Origin: Phragmites australis
Lineage: Eukaryota > Streptophyta > Magnoliopsida > Poales > Poaceae
Assembly: GCF_958298935.1 (NCBI RefSeq)
Contig: NC_084929.1
Coordinates: forward strand, 35,901,501-35,965,500
DNA: 64,000 bases
Reading direction: 5' to 3'
Part shown: in pieces, positions 10,259 to 19,989 of the stretch
Position numbering within the stretch: the stretch's first letter is position 1
Layout: every line of letters begins with the position of its first letter
Translations under genes and position numbers: made by a program
Notes under the pieces: generated by a model
Database searches by the model: none
What the model was told of the DNA's origin: nothing
Seen by the model: the letters and a program-made list of their open reading frames with translations, nothing else

Positions 10259-12801
10259 CTAACTGCATCGCTTAATCCTAGGGCCAGCCTCGGATTCATC
10301 CATATCGTTACGAATCCGCCAAGATTGTCTTCGGCCTGGTGCGTTCTTCATCTTTCCCAAATCAGGCACATATATTCTTGAAGGCCCTGGGTTACTTGTA
10401 AATGTCTCAACAATGCCGTAACCATACAGCTCCTGGTTCCAGGTGTTCAGTACTTGATCTTTCATGAAATATTGTGACACATATTGCCTTGGAAGCATAT
10501 GGTGCTCCGCGCACGCAGCTATGACATGTGTACAAGGTTTGTGGAGTAATTGTGGCTTCTGACAACTACATATGCATGTCCCACTCCTTAGCACACACTC
10601 TTGAACATGCCGCTCACGTCTACCCCCCCTCCGACCCTTATCCCGACACAGGACACTGAACCTGTGCTCTGCTGTGCCCTCTTGATTTGCGCGATGCATG
10701 TGGGCCTTCCTATTTGCCTTCTCCATGTACTCACATAGCATCCGGCCATAAAGCATACGATTGTTCTCCATTACAACCTTAGCAGCTGCAAACCGATCAA
10801 TGAAGTACTTGCAGGTGCCATGCAAAATGCCTTCTACAATTCCAACTAGTGGTAGGGACCTCATTCCTCGCATGACCCAGTTATAAACCTCTGCAAGGTT
10901 TGTAGTCATTACTCCATACCTGACACCACCACTGTCGTACAGCAGAGTCCATTTTTCATTGGGCTCATTGCGTATCCACTGTGAAAAGCTCCTAATAGAT
11001 GAGCCAGATCTCCGTACAATCTGCGGAGTATCGGTTGGGAGCCGACCGAGAGCTATTGGTTCCTCACGGTTAGGTGCGACCTCCGCAGTTTGTTTAAGAG
11101 TCAGTTCATCAAGTCTTGCCTATAATGCATTGAACTTACGTTGTTGGTTCTGACTGCACAACTTCTTAAAGAGCTTCATTAACTCTTTGTTTTTAAACTG
11201 TCTGTAGAAGTTCGCACCCATATGGCGCATGCACCACCTGCTTTTGAGATCTGGCCACTGTACTAGTACACCCCGTCGCACGCTACCGTGTTGCATATCC
11301 AGCAAAGCCTGCAACAATCCTGCATGTCTATCATGAATAAGACACACAGCTGGTCGGTCAAGAACAATTGCATGCTTCACCCGCTCTAGGAACCAATACT
11401 AGCTGTCCCTATTCTCACTCTCCACGAACGCAAACCCTAGTAACAGCACTTGGTTGTTACCGTCGACCCCTATTGCAGACAATATCTGCCCTTTGTACTT
11501 CCCAGTTAGGAATGTTCCATCTAGGCATATGATGGGTCGGCAATATCTAAATGCTTTGATAGTTGCACCGAATGCAAAGAAAGCACGCTGCAACACTCTT
11601 TTTCTGTTGTACTCCACATCAGTAGAGGGGTAATGCTTGATATCATAGTAGCTGCCTGGATTTCTTGCACAAATTGTGGCTAATTGACGAGGTAGATTGT
11701 GATACGAATCTTCATATGTACCGAACCTAATCTCAATAGCCTTTTGTTTCGCCCTCCATGCCTTCGCATAATTTATTGTGTACTGAAACCTTTGCTCAAT
11801 AGCACGGATTATTGATCGTGGCTCATACCTTAGGTTGTCCACAATCTCTCCGTACATAACATTTGCAATGAAAGCAGAAGACTGGTTCCGATGGGCGAAC
11901 TCTATTTCCTCAATATGACAATTATGTTCCTTAACTATTGAGCATTGCCAGTAGTCTGCCCATTTCCCTCTAAATGCGTGCACCCGCCAAGGGCACTCAG
12001 GAACCAAGCACTTCACATCGTACTCTCTTTTGCTTGATTTAACAACCTTGAATTGCCTACGGAGAGACAACGACCAGAATTTCACAGCATCAATAACTGC
12101 CTCTTTTGTAGGGTACATAGCACCCTGTGACACCTCATTCTCATGGTATGGCCACGGTGTCTGGTCAGCCTCGCTAACCACCAACTTTGAAAATTCTTGA
12201 TCCCGCCACTCCGTAGGAACTGCAGCATTTCCCTCCTCATCAGAAGAATCCCCATCGGCAAGGCCTTCCTCCAACTCTTCATCCTCCAAATCCATATCTT
12301 CAATGATGCTAGGGATGTGCTCCCCTTCATCAGCTACACCCATCGGCTCCAGGTCTGGAGCATCACCAACCTCCTCTCTGGACCCTACATTAGCCGCCTC
12401 TGACTCATCTTCCACTGCCTCACTTGGTCCTGCTACTGCTTCTTCAGAGTTCACCTCATTTTGATCTTTCAGGTACGCCACAGCTAATAAAACAAGTGGC
12501 ATGCCACGTTCACAGCATATATCTACATACTGCCTCCAAGTTGATGTGGCTTCGATGGGAACAAGCTCACCAAAGTATCCATGACTAGCACGGCTCAGAA
12601 CACCTTTCAACTTCAGCTCATATTGCTGCGGATCCAGTTGGAAAAACCGCATGAGCCATTTGTACACCCCACAATAGTCCTCTCATTAGCCTTACTAAGC
12701 CCCTTCATAACATGGCGAAATCCAGAGAGATCTACACCGTTGGGACTGTACATAATTTCACCCTCACCATAATATATCTGAAAAATTAATTTATCTCCCA
12801 T
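10259..12801 (-). pseudogene. MULE transposase (MURA-like) with SWIM zinc finger, broken
   Basis: DDE-type transposase of the Mutator family, intronless as far as I can see, starting at 12801 (MGDKLIFQIYYGEGEIMYS). Visible in order: the N-terminal segment, an acidic linker, the MuDR DNA-binding region (AVIDAVKFWSLSLRRQFKVV), the catalytic core with CLDGTFLTGKYKGQ (first Asp) and HDRHAGLLQAL (second Asp), the conserved TTNLAEVYNWV segment, and the C-terminal SWIM finger CSCQKPQLLHKPCTH. Three lesions: a one-base frameshift in a G run at about 12664-12672, a TAG at 11401-11399 probably replacing Trp, and a TAG at 11122-11120. The remaining frame is otherwise continuous to the stop at 10261-10259. 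No active full-length enzyme can come from this copy. Confidence 0.85.
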
Positions 12802-13371
12802 TCCTGGAAACACCTGCAAACATAACACATGTTAAGACAACAAACTATATTTCTGATTATCGGATAAAATAGTTTTTAAATGCTACTCTAGGTTCGCAAA
12901 TTATCATCTACTGTTCACTCATACATCTGCATGTACAAGTAATATACTATAAACTATATACTACAAACAACATACTGAAAATAATATACTACAGGTAACA
13001 AATTGAAAATAATGTACTAAAAATAATATTCTATATTCAACTATTATCGTGCAATTTTCTAACTAAATTTTACAATTTTCTAAACCCTAAATCTAACTAT
13101 CTAAAATCTATGTCATATACTACTACTGCACTAATTAACAACAATAAAAATGATAAAAAGATTGACCTGAAATTTTTTTCCAAATCCGCAGCCCAAATGC
13201 AGCAGGGCTTCGCCGATTTCTCTTCCTCCCCTCTCCTCTCCTCTCCTCTCTTCTCCTCTCTCTTCTCAACTTTTCTTTTTTTCCGAATTTTCTGGTTTTT
13301 TCTCTAATTTTCGGAGTTTTTATAGACTCAGGACGCAGAGGGGCCGGCGCGGGGCGGCGGGCGGGAGGAGC

Positions 13372-13584
13372 TCTTACTACCCGCCCCCTGAGGGGGCGGT
13401 AAGCAGGGGGGCCCTGGCGGGAAGGCCTACCGCCCTCTTAGGGGGCGGTTAGCACCCGTACCCGCCCTCTGAGAGGGCTGCAGCCCTCTGAGAGGGCGGT
13501 GGGCGCCTACTTTTGCAAATCTTTTCACCGGGAATCTATTTATTTAAATTTAAACTCGAAAAAATATAAAAATAAAAAAAACTC
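13372..13584. repeat. Right terminal inverted repeat of the MULE, with four palindromic units
   Basis: Inverted counterpart of 5508-5630. Palindromic units lie at 13381-13399, 13430-13448, 13462-13480 and 13481-13499. The last two abut and form a larger palindrome. The terminal part is AT-rich and ends ...AAAAAAAACTC. Confidence 0.85.
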
Positions 13585-13593
13585 CTCAACCGG
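13585..13593. repeat. Right target-site duplication of the MULE
   Basis: CTCAACCGG, matching 5499-5507 at 8 of 9 positions. Confidence 0.8.
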
Positions 13594-13783
13594 AGGGTGC
13601 TGGCCCATCCAATTTCGCATGGGCCGAGCAGGCCGAGGCCTCTCGAAATAAAAAAGGGGAAGCAGGCCGATTCATCCGGGCTCAACCTCCGTGAGCTCCA
13701 CAGATGATGATGATTTGCTCAAAAAAATTCTCATCATTATCCTCCGCAACAACAAATCCTTCCGCCCGCTCTCCTCCTCTCCG

Positions 13784-16345
13784 ATGGCGCAACTGCAAGC
13801 CATCTCCCTCTCGCTCCCCACCCACAACCACCACGCCCCACCTCCCCACGCAAGATCCCCGCCTCCGCCCATCCTCCACGCCCGCGTGCCTCAGACTCAC
13901 CTCCTCAGAGCCGCCGACTCCCTCACCGCGGCGCTACGAGGCGGCGGGGGATCCTTCCGCGACGCGCGGTTCCTTGTCTCCCTGCTGCGCCAGTGCGCCG
14001 ACCTCCTCCTCCGCGAGGACGAGGCCGAATGCGTCGACGTCGCCCGGCGGCTCGCGCCGCAGCTGCACTCGCTGGTCGTCAGGGCGGGCCGCTCGCGGGA
14101 CCCCCACGTCGCGTGCGCGCTCGTCGACCTCCTCGCGCGGCTGGGCCGCGGAGCCTCGGGCAGGCGGTTGCTCGAGGAGGCGGAGGACGGAAAGGACGCG
14201 GTGCTGTGGAACAAGCACGTCGCCATGCTCGCTGAGGCCGAGGAGTGGACAGAGGCAATCGCCGTCTTCAGGGAGATGCAGGCGCGCGGGGTTCCCGCCG
14301 ACGGCTACGCGTGCGCGCGGGTGCTCCACGCGTGCGGCCGCGCGGGGGCTCCGCGCGAAGGGAGGGCCGTGCACGCGCACGCCGTCAAGGCGGGAACCGA
14401 CGCGCACCCGCTCGTGCCCGGGTTCCTCGCCGGCATGTACGCCGAGAACGCGGACGTGGCCGCGGCCAGGCGGGTGCTCGAGGCGATGGCGACGGAGAGC
14501 GTCGTCGCGTGGAACGCTGTGGTCGCGTGCTGCGCGCGGCTCGGGCTCGTGGACGACGCGCTCGAGCTCACGGAACGCATGGCGAGGTCGGGGCCGGAGC
14601 CCAGCTTGGTCACATGGAACACCTTGCTGTCCGGCTGCTCGCGGCACGGGCGCGACCGGGAAGCGTTTGGCGTTGTCGGGAGCATGTTGGAGCAAGGCCT
14701 GCGACCGGACGCGACCACCATGTCCAGCCTTCTCAAGTCTGTGGCCAACTCGGGGCTGCTTGCCCATGGCATGGAAGTCCATTCCTTCTTTCTGAGGCAC
14801 CAGCTCGAGCCGGACGTGTACACTGGGACGGCGTTCGTTGACATGTACGCCAAGTGTGGCCGCCTCGATTATGCCCAGAAGGTGTTCGACGCGCTGGAGC
14901 TTAGGAACCTGACCACATGGAACTCACTCATTGCAGGGTACGCGAACGCCGGTCAGTTCGACAGAGCGTTAGAGCTCGTGGAGGAGATGAAGAGGAACAG
15001 GCTCGATCCAGATATAACCACTTGGAATGGACTGATCACCGGTTACTCGATGAACGGGCTGAGTTCGCAGGCGGTGCTGCTGCTCCGGCAGATCAAGGCA
15101 ATCGGTTTGGTGCCCAATGTGGTTTCATGGACTTCACTGATCTCTGGGAGCTGCCATAATGGGGAATATGAGGATTCGTTCTACTTCTTTAATGAGATGC
15201 AGAAGGACGGTGTACAGCCCAGCTTAGTTACCATGTCGGTCTTGCTGCGCGCTTGTGCTGGGCTCGCGCTGCTGAAGAAGGGCAAGGAGCTGCACTGTTT
15301 TGTGTTGCGAAGAGCGCATGATCATGACATGGTTGTTAGAACAGCGCTAATTGACATGTATGCAAAGGCAGGAAGCTTAACGAGTGCAAAACGGATATTT
15401 GAAAGGATTCAGAAGAATAATTTGGTGCTTTGCAATGCGATGCTGACTGGGCTGGCAGTACATGGGCAAGGCTGTGAGTCAATAGCTCTGTTCCATGACA
15501 TGTGCAGTTCAGGATTGAAGCCAGACAGTATAACCTTCACAGCACTGCTAACTGCCTGCAGATCAATGGAGTTGATTACTGAAGGGTGGGAGTATTTTGA
15601 CAGCATGGAAAGCAGATATGGCGTGACACCAACAGTTGAGAACTATGCCTGCATGGTTGACCTGTTGGCAAGGTGCGGATATCTGGATGAAGCAATGGAC
15701 TTCATCCAGAAGTCACCATTCAAGCCAGCAGCAAGCTTATGGGGAGCCCTTCTAACAGGTTGCACGATACATGGAAATCTTGCTCTTGCTGAGGTGGCTG
15801 CGAGAAAATTGTTCAAACTAGAGCCGTACAATTCAGCCAACTACTTGCAGATGGTGAGCTTGTACGAACATGAACAGATGTTTGATGAAGCTGAGAGCCT
15901 GAAGTATGCAATGAAAGCAAGAGCACTGAATACTAGACCTGGGTGGAGCTGGATACAGATTGAACAAAGTATCCATGTGTTTGAGGTCGACCGGAAGCCG
16001 CATCCAGATACCACAGAGATATATGAAGAACTGATTCGTTTGGTTTTTCAGATCAGAAAGGCAGGGTATGTGCCAGACACCAGCTGCATAGTGTATAATG
16101 TTCCAGAAGAAGAGAAGGAGAAGTTGCTTCTCAGCCATACTGAGAAGCTTGCGATCACTTATGGGCTGATCCATTCAGATGCAAGCAGAGCACCCATCAG
16201 GGTGATCAAGAACACCAGGATGTGCAATGACTGTCATGAGGTGGCCAAGCATATTTCAGCTCTATGTGACCGGCAAATTATTCTTCGAGATGCTGATAGA
16301 TTTCACCATTTTGCGGATGGGAAATGCTCTTGCAATGACTGCTGA
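13784..16345 (+). CDS. PLS-class pentatricopeptide repeat protein with E and DYW domains
   Basis: Single-exon gene, 853 residues from the ATG at 13784. An upstream in-frame ATG at 13691 would add 31 residues. I prefer 13784 because MAQLQAISLSLPTHNHH begins a Ser/Pro-rich, organelle-targeting-like leader. PPR motifs run through most of the protein (for example VVAWNAVVACCARLGLVDDA and TTWNSLIAGYANAGQFDRAL). The E region follows at about residue 700. The C-terminal DYW deaminase-like domain keeps the HTEKLA zinc/catalytic motif, the MCNDCHEVAKHIS cysteine pair and GKCSCND. Such proteins edit specific C residues to U in plastid or mitochondrial RNA. The normal last three residues (D-Y-W) read D-C-stop here. 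The domain order resembles Arabidopsis At4g01030, but I would not fix the orthologue from this. The MULE ends 199 bp upstream of the start codon. Confidence 0.85.
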   Translation: MAQLQAISLSLPTHNHHAPPPHARSPPPPILHARVPQTHLLRAADSLTAALRGGGGSFRDARFLVSLLRQCADLLLREDEAECVDVARRLAPQLHSLVVRAGRSRDPHVACALVDLLARLGRGASGRRLLEEAEDGKDAVLWNKHVAMLAEAEEWTEAIAVFREMQARGVPADGYACARVLHACGRAGAPREGRAVHAHAVKAGTDAHPLVPGFLAGMYAENADVAAARRVLEAMATESVVAWNAVVACCARLGLVDDALELTERMARSGPEPSLVTWNTLLSGCSRHGRDREAFGVVGSMLEQGLRPDATTMSSLLKSVANSGLLAHGMEVHSFFLRHQLEPDVYTGTAFVDMYAKCGRLDYAQKVFDALELRNLTTWNSLIAGYANAGQFDRALELVEEMKRNRLDPDITTWNGLITGYSMNGLSSQAVLLLRQIKAIGLVPNVVSWTSLISGSCHNGEYEDSFYFFNEMQKDGVQPSLVTMSVLLRACAGLALLKKGKELHCFVLRRAHDHDMVVRTALIDMYAKAGSLTSAKRIFERIQKNNLVLCNAMLTGLAVHGQGCESIALFHDMCSSGLKPDSITFTALLTACRSMELITEGWEYFDSMESRYGVTPTVENYACMVDLLARCGYLDEAMDFIQKSPFKPAASLWGALLTGCTIHGNLALAEVAARKLFKLEPYNSANYLQMVSLYEHEQMFDEAESLKYAMKARALNTRPGWSWIQIEQSIHVFEVDRKPHPDTTEIYEELIRLVFQIRKAGYVPDTSCIVYNVPEEEKEKLLLSHTEKLAITYGLIHSDASRAPIRVIKNTRMCNDCHEVAKHISALCDRQIILRDADRFHHFADGKCSCNDC

Positions 16346-16532
16346 TGAATAATGAATAACATATCATGTTAAAAGGTCGGATTATCCACTTAGGTTAGCA
16401 GATTTAAGAAGTATCCCTCTATTTAATCAGGCCTGACAGCTGAATTGCAAAAGAGCTTTCCATGAAACAAAAGGAACTGACCATCTCTGTGAACAGGGTA
16501 CTGAATTATCAGATAAATCACAGCTCATTGTT
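16346..16532. other. 3' flank of the PPR gene
   Basis: AT-rich 3' UTR and spacer between convergent genes. No open frame of interest. Confidence 0.4.
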
Positions 16533-18777
16533 TCAGTTACATTTTCCAGTTAGGCAAGCATTTCTGCCCAAAGAAAAAAAAGGAATGCTGTCATCTTTAT
16601 TGCCATTTCTCAGGAGGAATTCTATGCCTGAACGGAACTGAGAGTAACAACATTCACTTGGGAGAATCAGAGCTAATTTGTACAAAATCCTGTCTCGGAT
16701 GTAGTCTGTACATGGCGACGGTTGCACATCAAGTGCACCGCCGCTAACAGCTTGACATTTCCACAGCCCGATAGATGTATCGCCATGGAGCCTGACATTC
16801 AACAGGCAGATGTGACTGAAAAGTGAAAACCGAGTTCCTTATGCCCCTTGTCAGTCCAGCTTGCCGGATGTTCTGACCCCAGACATTTCTTATCGTCACA
16901 CTGTCAACAACAGGAAGCACATTCGGGTTGTATGATGTATCAGGGTGGCCTCCAACATCACCAGCAATCCTCATTCCATACCGAGCTCCATTCAAGGTCA
17001 CTTCAGAGACAGTGATGTTTCGGATGAATCCTCCCCTTCCTGAGTTGGTCTTGACATGGATCCCAACCCCCATGCTGAATAAATTCAAGTGCTCGACAAG
17101 GACGTTCTCCACACCACCAGATGTCTCACTTCCAACTGCGAAGCCAGCAAATGGACCGGACCCTGTTATCCTTCGAATGGTGATGCCGGAGCTTGGACGC
17201 CCAAAAGCAATGCCATACTCATCCCAGCCACTCTTGATGGAAATCAAGTCGTCTCCTGTGGAAATGTAGGAGTCCTCAATGCAGACATTGCTGCTAGAAT
17301 CTGCAGCTCTGAGACATAGATGTAACTTAAGAATCAGGCACACACAAAATTTGCATGATTTACAAAGTGACTGGAACATCCATTACATAACCTAGGTCAA
17401 TCACATCGGTGTTCGGGGAGTCATGTGGTGCCAGCACAGTCGCGTTTGCTATTACTGCATTCCTGCATATACAGGAAGTAGCGCACATTTAGGACTGTGG
17501 TTTGTGACCCATAACTGTCTCACAGAAGAGACACCACATCAATGTAAACATTCGACACCACATTAATGTTCAGTTAATCAGATGTCTATGAGTTATATAG
17601 CGATTTTCAAGCGATTTTATTGCTCAATGTTTGTTCCTGAAGCTATATTAATAACAACTAACAAGGCATGCAAATTGTCGAGGTGCAAGCTGAAGCTCTG
17701 GTAAACCGGCAAAATAGGGGAAAAAATATACAATGGTGCTGCAAACGCCTCCTCCTACAGCACCGCTCAGATGGCCATCAACTGTCCTCAATGTGGATTT
17801 CAAAGCAGTGAATGAATGAGCATCAAGTCCAAATACAAAATTATTCTGCATACTTATTACTTGACATATATAATTAGCGTTGAGTGGATCTCATCCACCG
17901 CTTTGAGATTCACATTGGGGATAGGTGACGACCATACATGTGACGCTACCTGAGGAGGCATCTGCAACACCACTACATAGAATTTTTTCCCCGGCAAATT
18001 AAGATAACCAGTTGGACTGAAGATGTGGTTACCTATTTGTAACACCACGATCCTTTGGTGCTCACCTGCAGTAAACTGGGTGAATGTTCCAAAACGGCGA
18101 ATCCTGGAAGACAACATTGGAGATGACCACGTCGGTGGAGTACATGAGCTCCAGCAGGTGCAGCCTGGTGAAGGGCAGCGTGCGCTTCTTCCACATATCC
18201 CACCACACGCTGCCTTGGTCATCAATGGTGCCATTCTCACCTGCACAAGTCACACAGAGGCTCCAACCATGAACCATCCAGATAACATGTCCAAACTGAA
18301 TTTTTGGTAAGTTCTGAACAAAAATGCTGAGCTTTTACGTTGCTCAAGCTGAGGTGCATAGAGACAGGCAATGCGTATTTCAAACTAGCAAGTTAAGTGG
18401 TGGCTGACTGGCAGTATGCAGAGCAAGAACCTGTGATGAAGACATCCTGAAGGCCATTGCCATGGATCAAGCCCATGTACCTTCCGCCAGGCAGCTCGCG
18501 CCCTCTGCCGTAGGACGGCAACGGGTCGATCAGTGGCCAGTTGGACGTATCCTGCTCCACGAACGCAAAAACTTCACTTGAAGTGCAACTAGCAAGGCAT
18601 GGCGATCCAGGGACAAGAAAGCCGCCATGAGAGTTCGAGAGGTGAAGAAAGGCTACGGCCTACCTGGGTGGCGCGGATGACGGTGCCGCGGGCGAGGAAG
18701 AGCGTCATGTGGGAGGTCAGGTTGAAGGGCCCCGTGAGCCACATCCCGGGCGGCACGTACAGCAGCGCCATAGCCAT
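16533..18777 (-). pseudogene. GH28 polygalacturonase-like pseudogene, 5'-truncated
   Basis: Glycoside hydrolase family 28 enzymes hydrolyse pectin in the cell wall. Exons on the minus strand: 18777-18664, 18551-18431, 18240-18066, 17462-17392, 17300 to about 16810. Typical motifs: ALLYVPPGMWLTGPFNLTSH, WPLIDPLPSYGRGRE, ENGTIDDQGSVWW, SPFWNIHPVYC, STGDDLISIKSGWDEYGIAFG, GSETSGG and GIHVKTNSGRGG. Signs of decay: the signal peptide and first ~70-90 residues are missing, with homology stopping abruptly at about 18777; the near-invariant NTDG reads NTDV; and the C-terminal NVRLHGDTSIGLWKCQAV segment with LDVQPSPC is in the +1 frame after about 16815, leaving a stop at 16746-16744 in the original frame. 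The aspartates of NTD and GDD remain. A working enzyme is unlikely. Confidence 0.75.
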
Positions 18778-19989
18778 AGTTTTTTTATGGCTTTTAGCTG
18801 GTTGAAAGTGGCTAACTAAAAGCTGAGGAACAGATTATGAGTTCATGATTCGTTTTTCTAATTTTTGAGTGTGCTAAGAAGTTAAAAATTTATTATAAAA
18901 ATCAATAACTAAAATTTAACAGTCACGACCACTCCATCAAATAAATAGAAACTCTTAAAATTACAAGATATCCAAACAAGATCTTAGTTGGGTTTAGCTC
19001 TAATGCTTCACGGTGGTTTGGGATGGCAGAAAGAGGAGAACGCTAGTCCTGTCTATGTGAGCTGGCGTACGCCCCATTACTCCAGTAGAATACAGTTCAG
19101 GAAAAACGAAAAATTCATAGGCCAAGTTGCCGACGGTAAAAAAAAAATGCTAGATGAGTAAAATGGATTAATTTAGCGTTTTCTTGAATTTTTTGAACAT
19201 GCATATTTTTTAAGTACGATGTTCTCCGTAATCTAATGGGCAATACCTCTAGCCTATGTTTCTAACATTGGTTCTCACTTGATATGATGTTGCAGGCGAG
19301 GTGGGAACCAAATTAAGCGATCCGATTAGGCATTACCGCATTTTTTAGGTGCAGTGGTCATACATATTTGTACGATGGTATAGGTGGTACAAGTGGCCAT
19401 CGATACTGGAATTTGTTCCAATCCATTGCTCTCATGTTTCAACGCCATCATTGAAACTGCTGCTGCATCATCAGTGCTAGTCTTATCTTAGGCAGCAAAG
19501 CTCTATTAGACCATCTCCAATCATATTCTCTTTATTTTGTTATCTTCCGTTCTCATTCCTTTATTTTCCAACAGCTTCTTTCGGCTCTTGCCCTGCACAT
19601 CACTATGACGGAGTGCTGTCAGGTGCAATCAGACGCCTTCAAAATCTCAGCCCAGTAGCAGTCAGGTGAAGAAGGCTCCCTTGGGCTGTGACTTCTCAAC
19701 AAGCCTCCCTCCACCTGGACAATCATTCAGGCCAGGAAAGTATACGCACCACAACTACTACAGAATGCGGTATAAGAAGAACCGATAATAAACCTACGTA
19801 AATAGCACTGTAACTTGTAAACCACCGGAGGAGGCGCCAAAACTAGGGATATATGGACAAGCAAAGAACATGAACCAACTCTTATAGTACCAGCCGCGCT
19901 GCTATAAGGACCATGGAGCCAGCAAAATCCGGCTTAAGGTGAGGACCGACATGTATAACCAACAGCAAATGGAATCAACTCTTGTCGCC
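18778..19989. other. Spacer with transposon-like sequence, no gene
   Basis: The polygalacturonase homology breaks at 18777. It is followed by about 200 bp of AT-rich sequence (18780-18990) that looks like a small transposon or its remnant and may have removed the 5' exons. At about 19505-19600 there is a segment starting ACCATCTCCAATCATATTC that resembles one end of the Tourist-like MITE seen at 41046. No open frame is convincing. The part next to 19990 is probably the 3' UTR of the phosphatase gene. Confidence 0.4.

Larger units (their letters stand above)
5508..13584 (-). mobile_element. Mutator-like DNA transposon (MULE) with PMD and GRF passenger genes, 8,077 bp
   Basis: Bounded by long, nearly identical terminal inverted repeats beginning GAGTTTTTTTT and by a 9-bp target duplication with one mismatch. 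Inside, all genes read on the minus strand: transposase (12801 to 10259), a PMD protein (10066 to 7165) and a GRF zinc-finger protein (6704 to 6108). The outer ~100 bp of the two ends differ at about two positions by eye, so the insertion is not very old, yet the transposase has a frameshift and two stops. The element was therefore either mobilised in trans by an intact relative or decayed after landing. Its right end is about 200 bp from the PPR start codon. Confidence 0.9.

Noticed and set aside
13704..14841. Several long overlapping frames on both strands
   Set aside because: They are shadows of the GC-rich PPR coding sequence; only the frame from 13784 carries repeats and the DYW domain.
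16744..16830. A possible intron restoring the frame in the polygalacturonase C-terminus
   Set aside because: The only nearby GT...AG pair spans about 15 bp, far too short for a plant intron, so a frameshift is the better reading.
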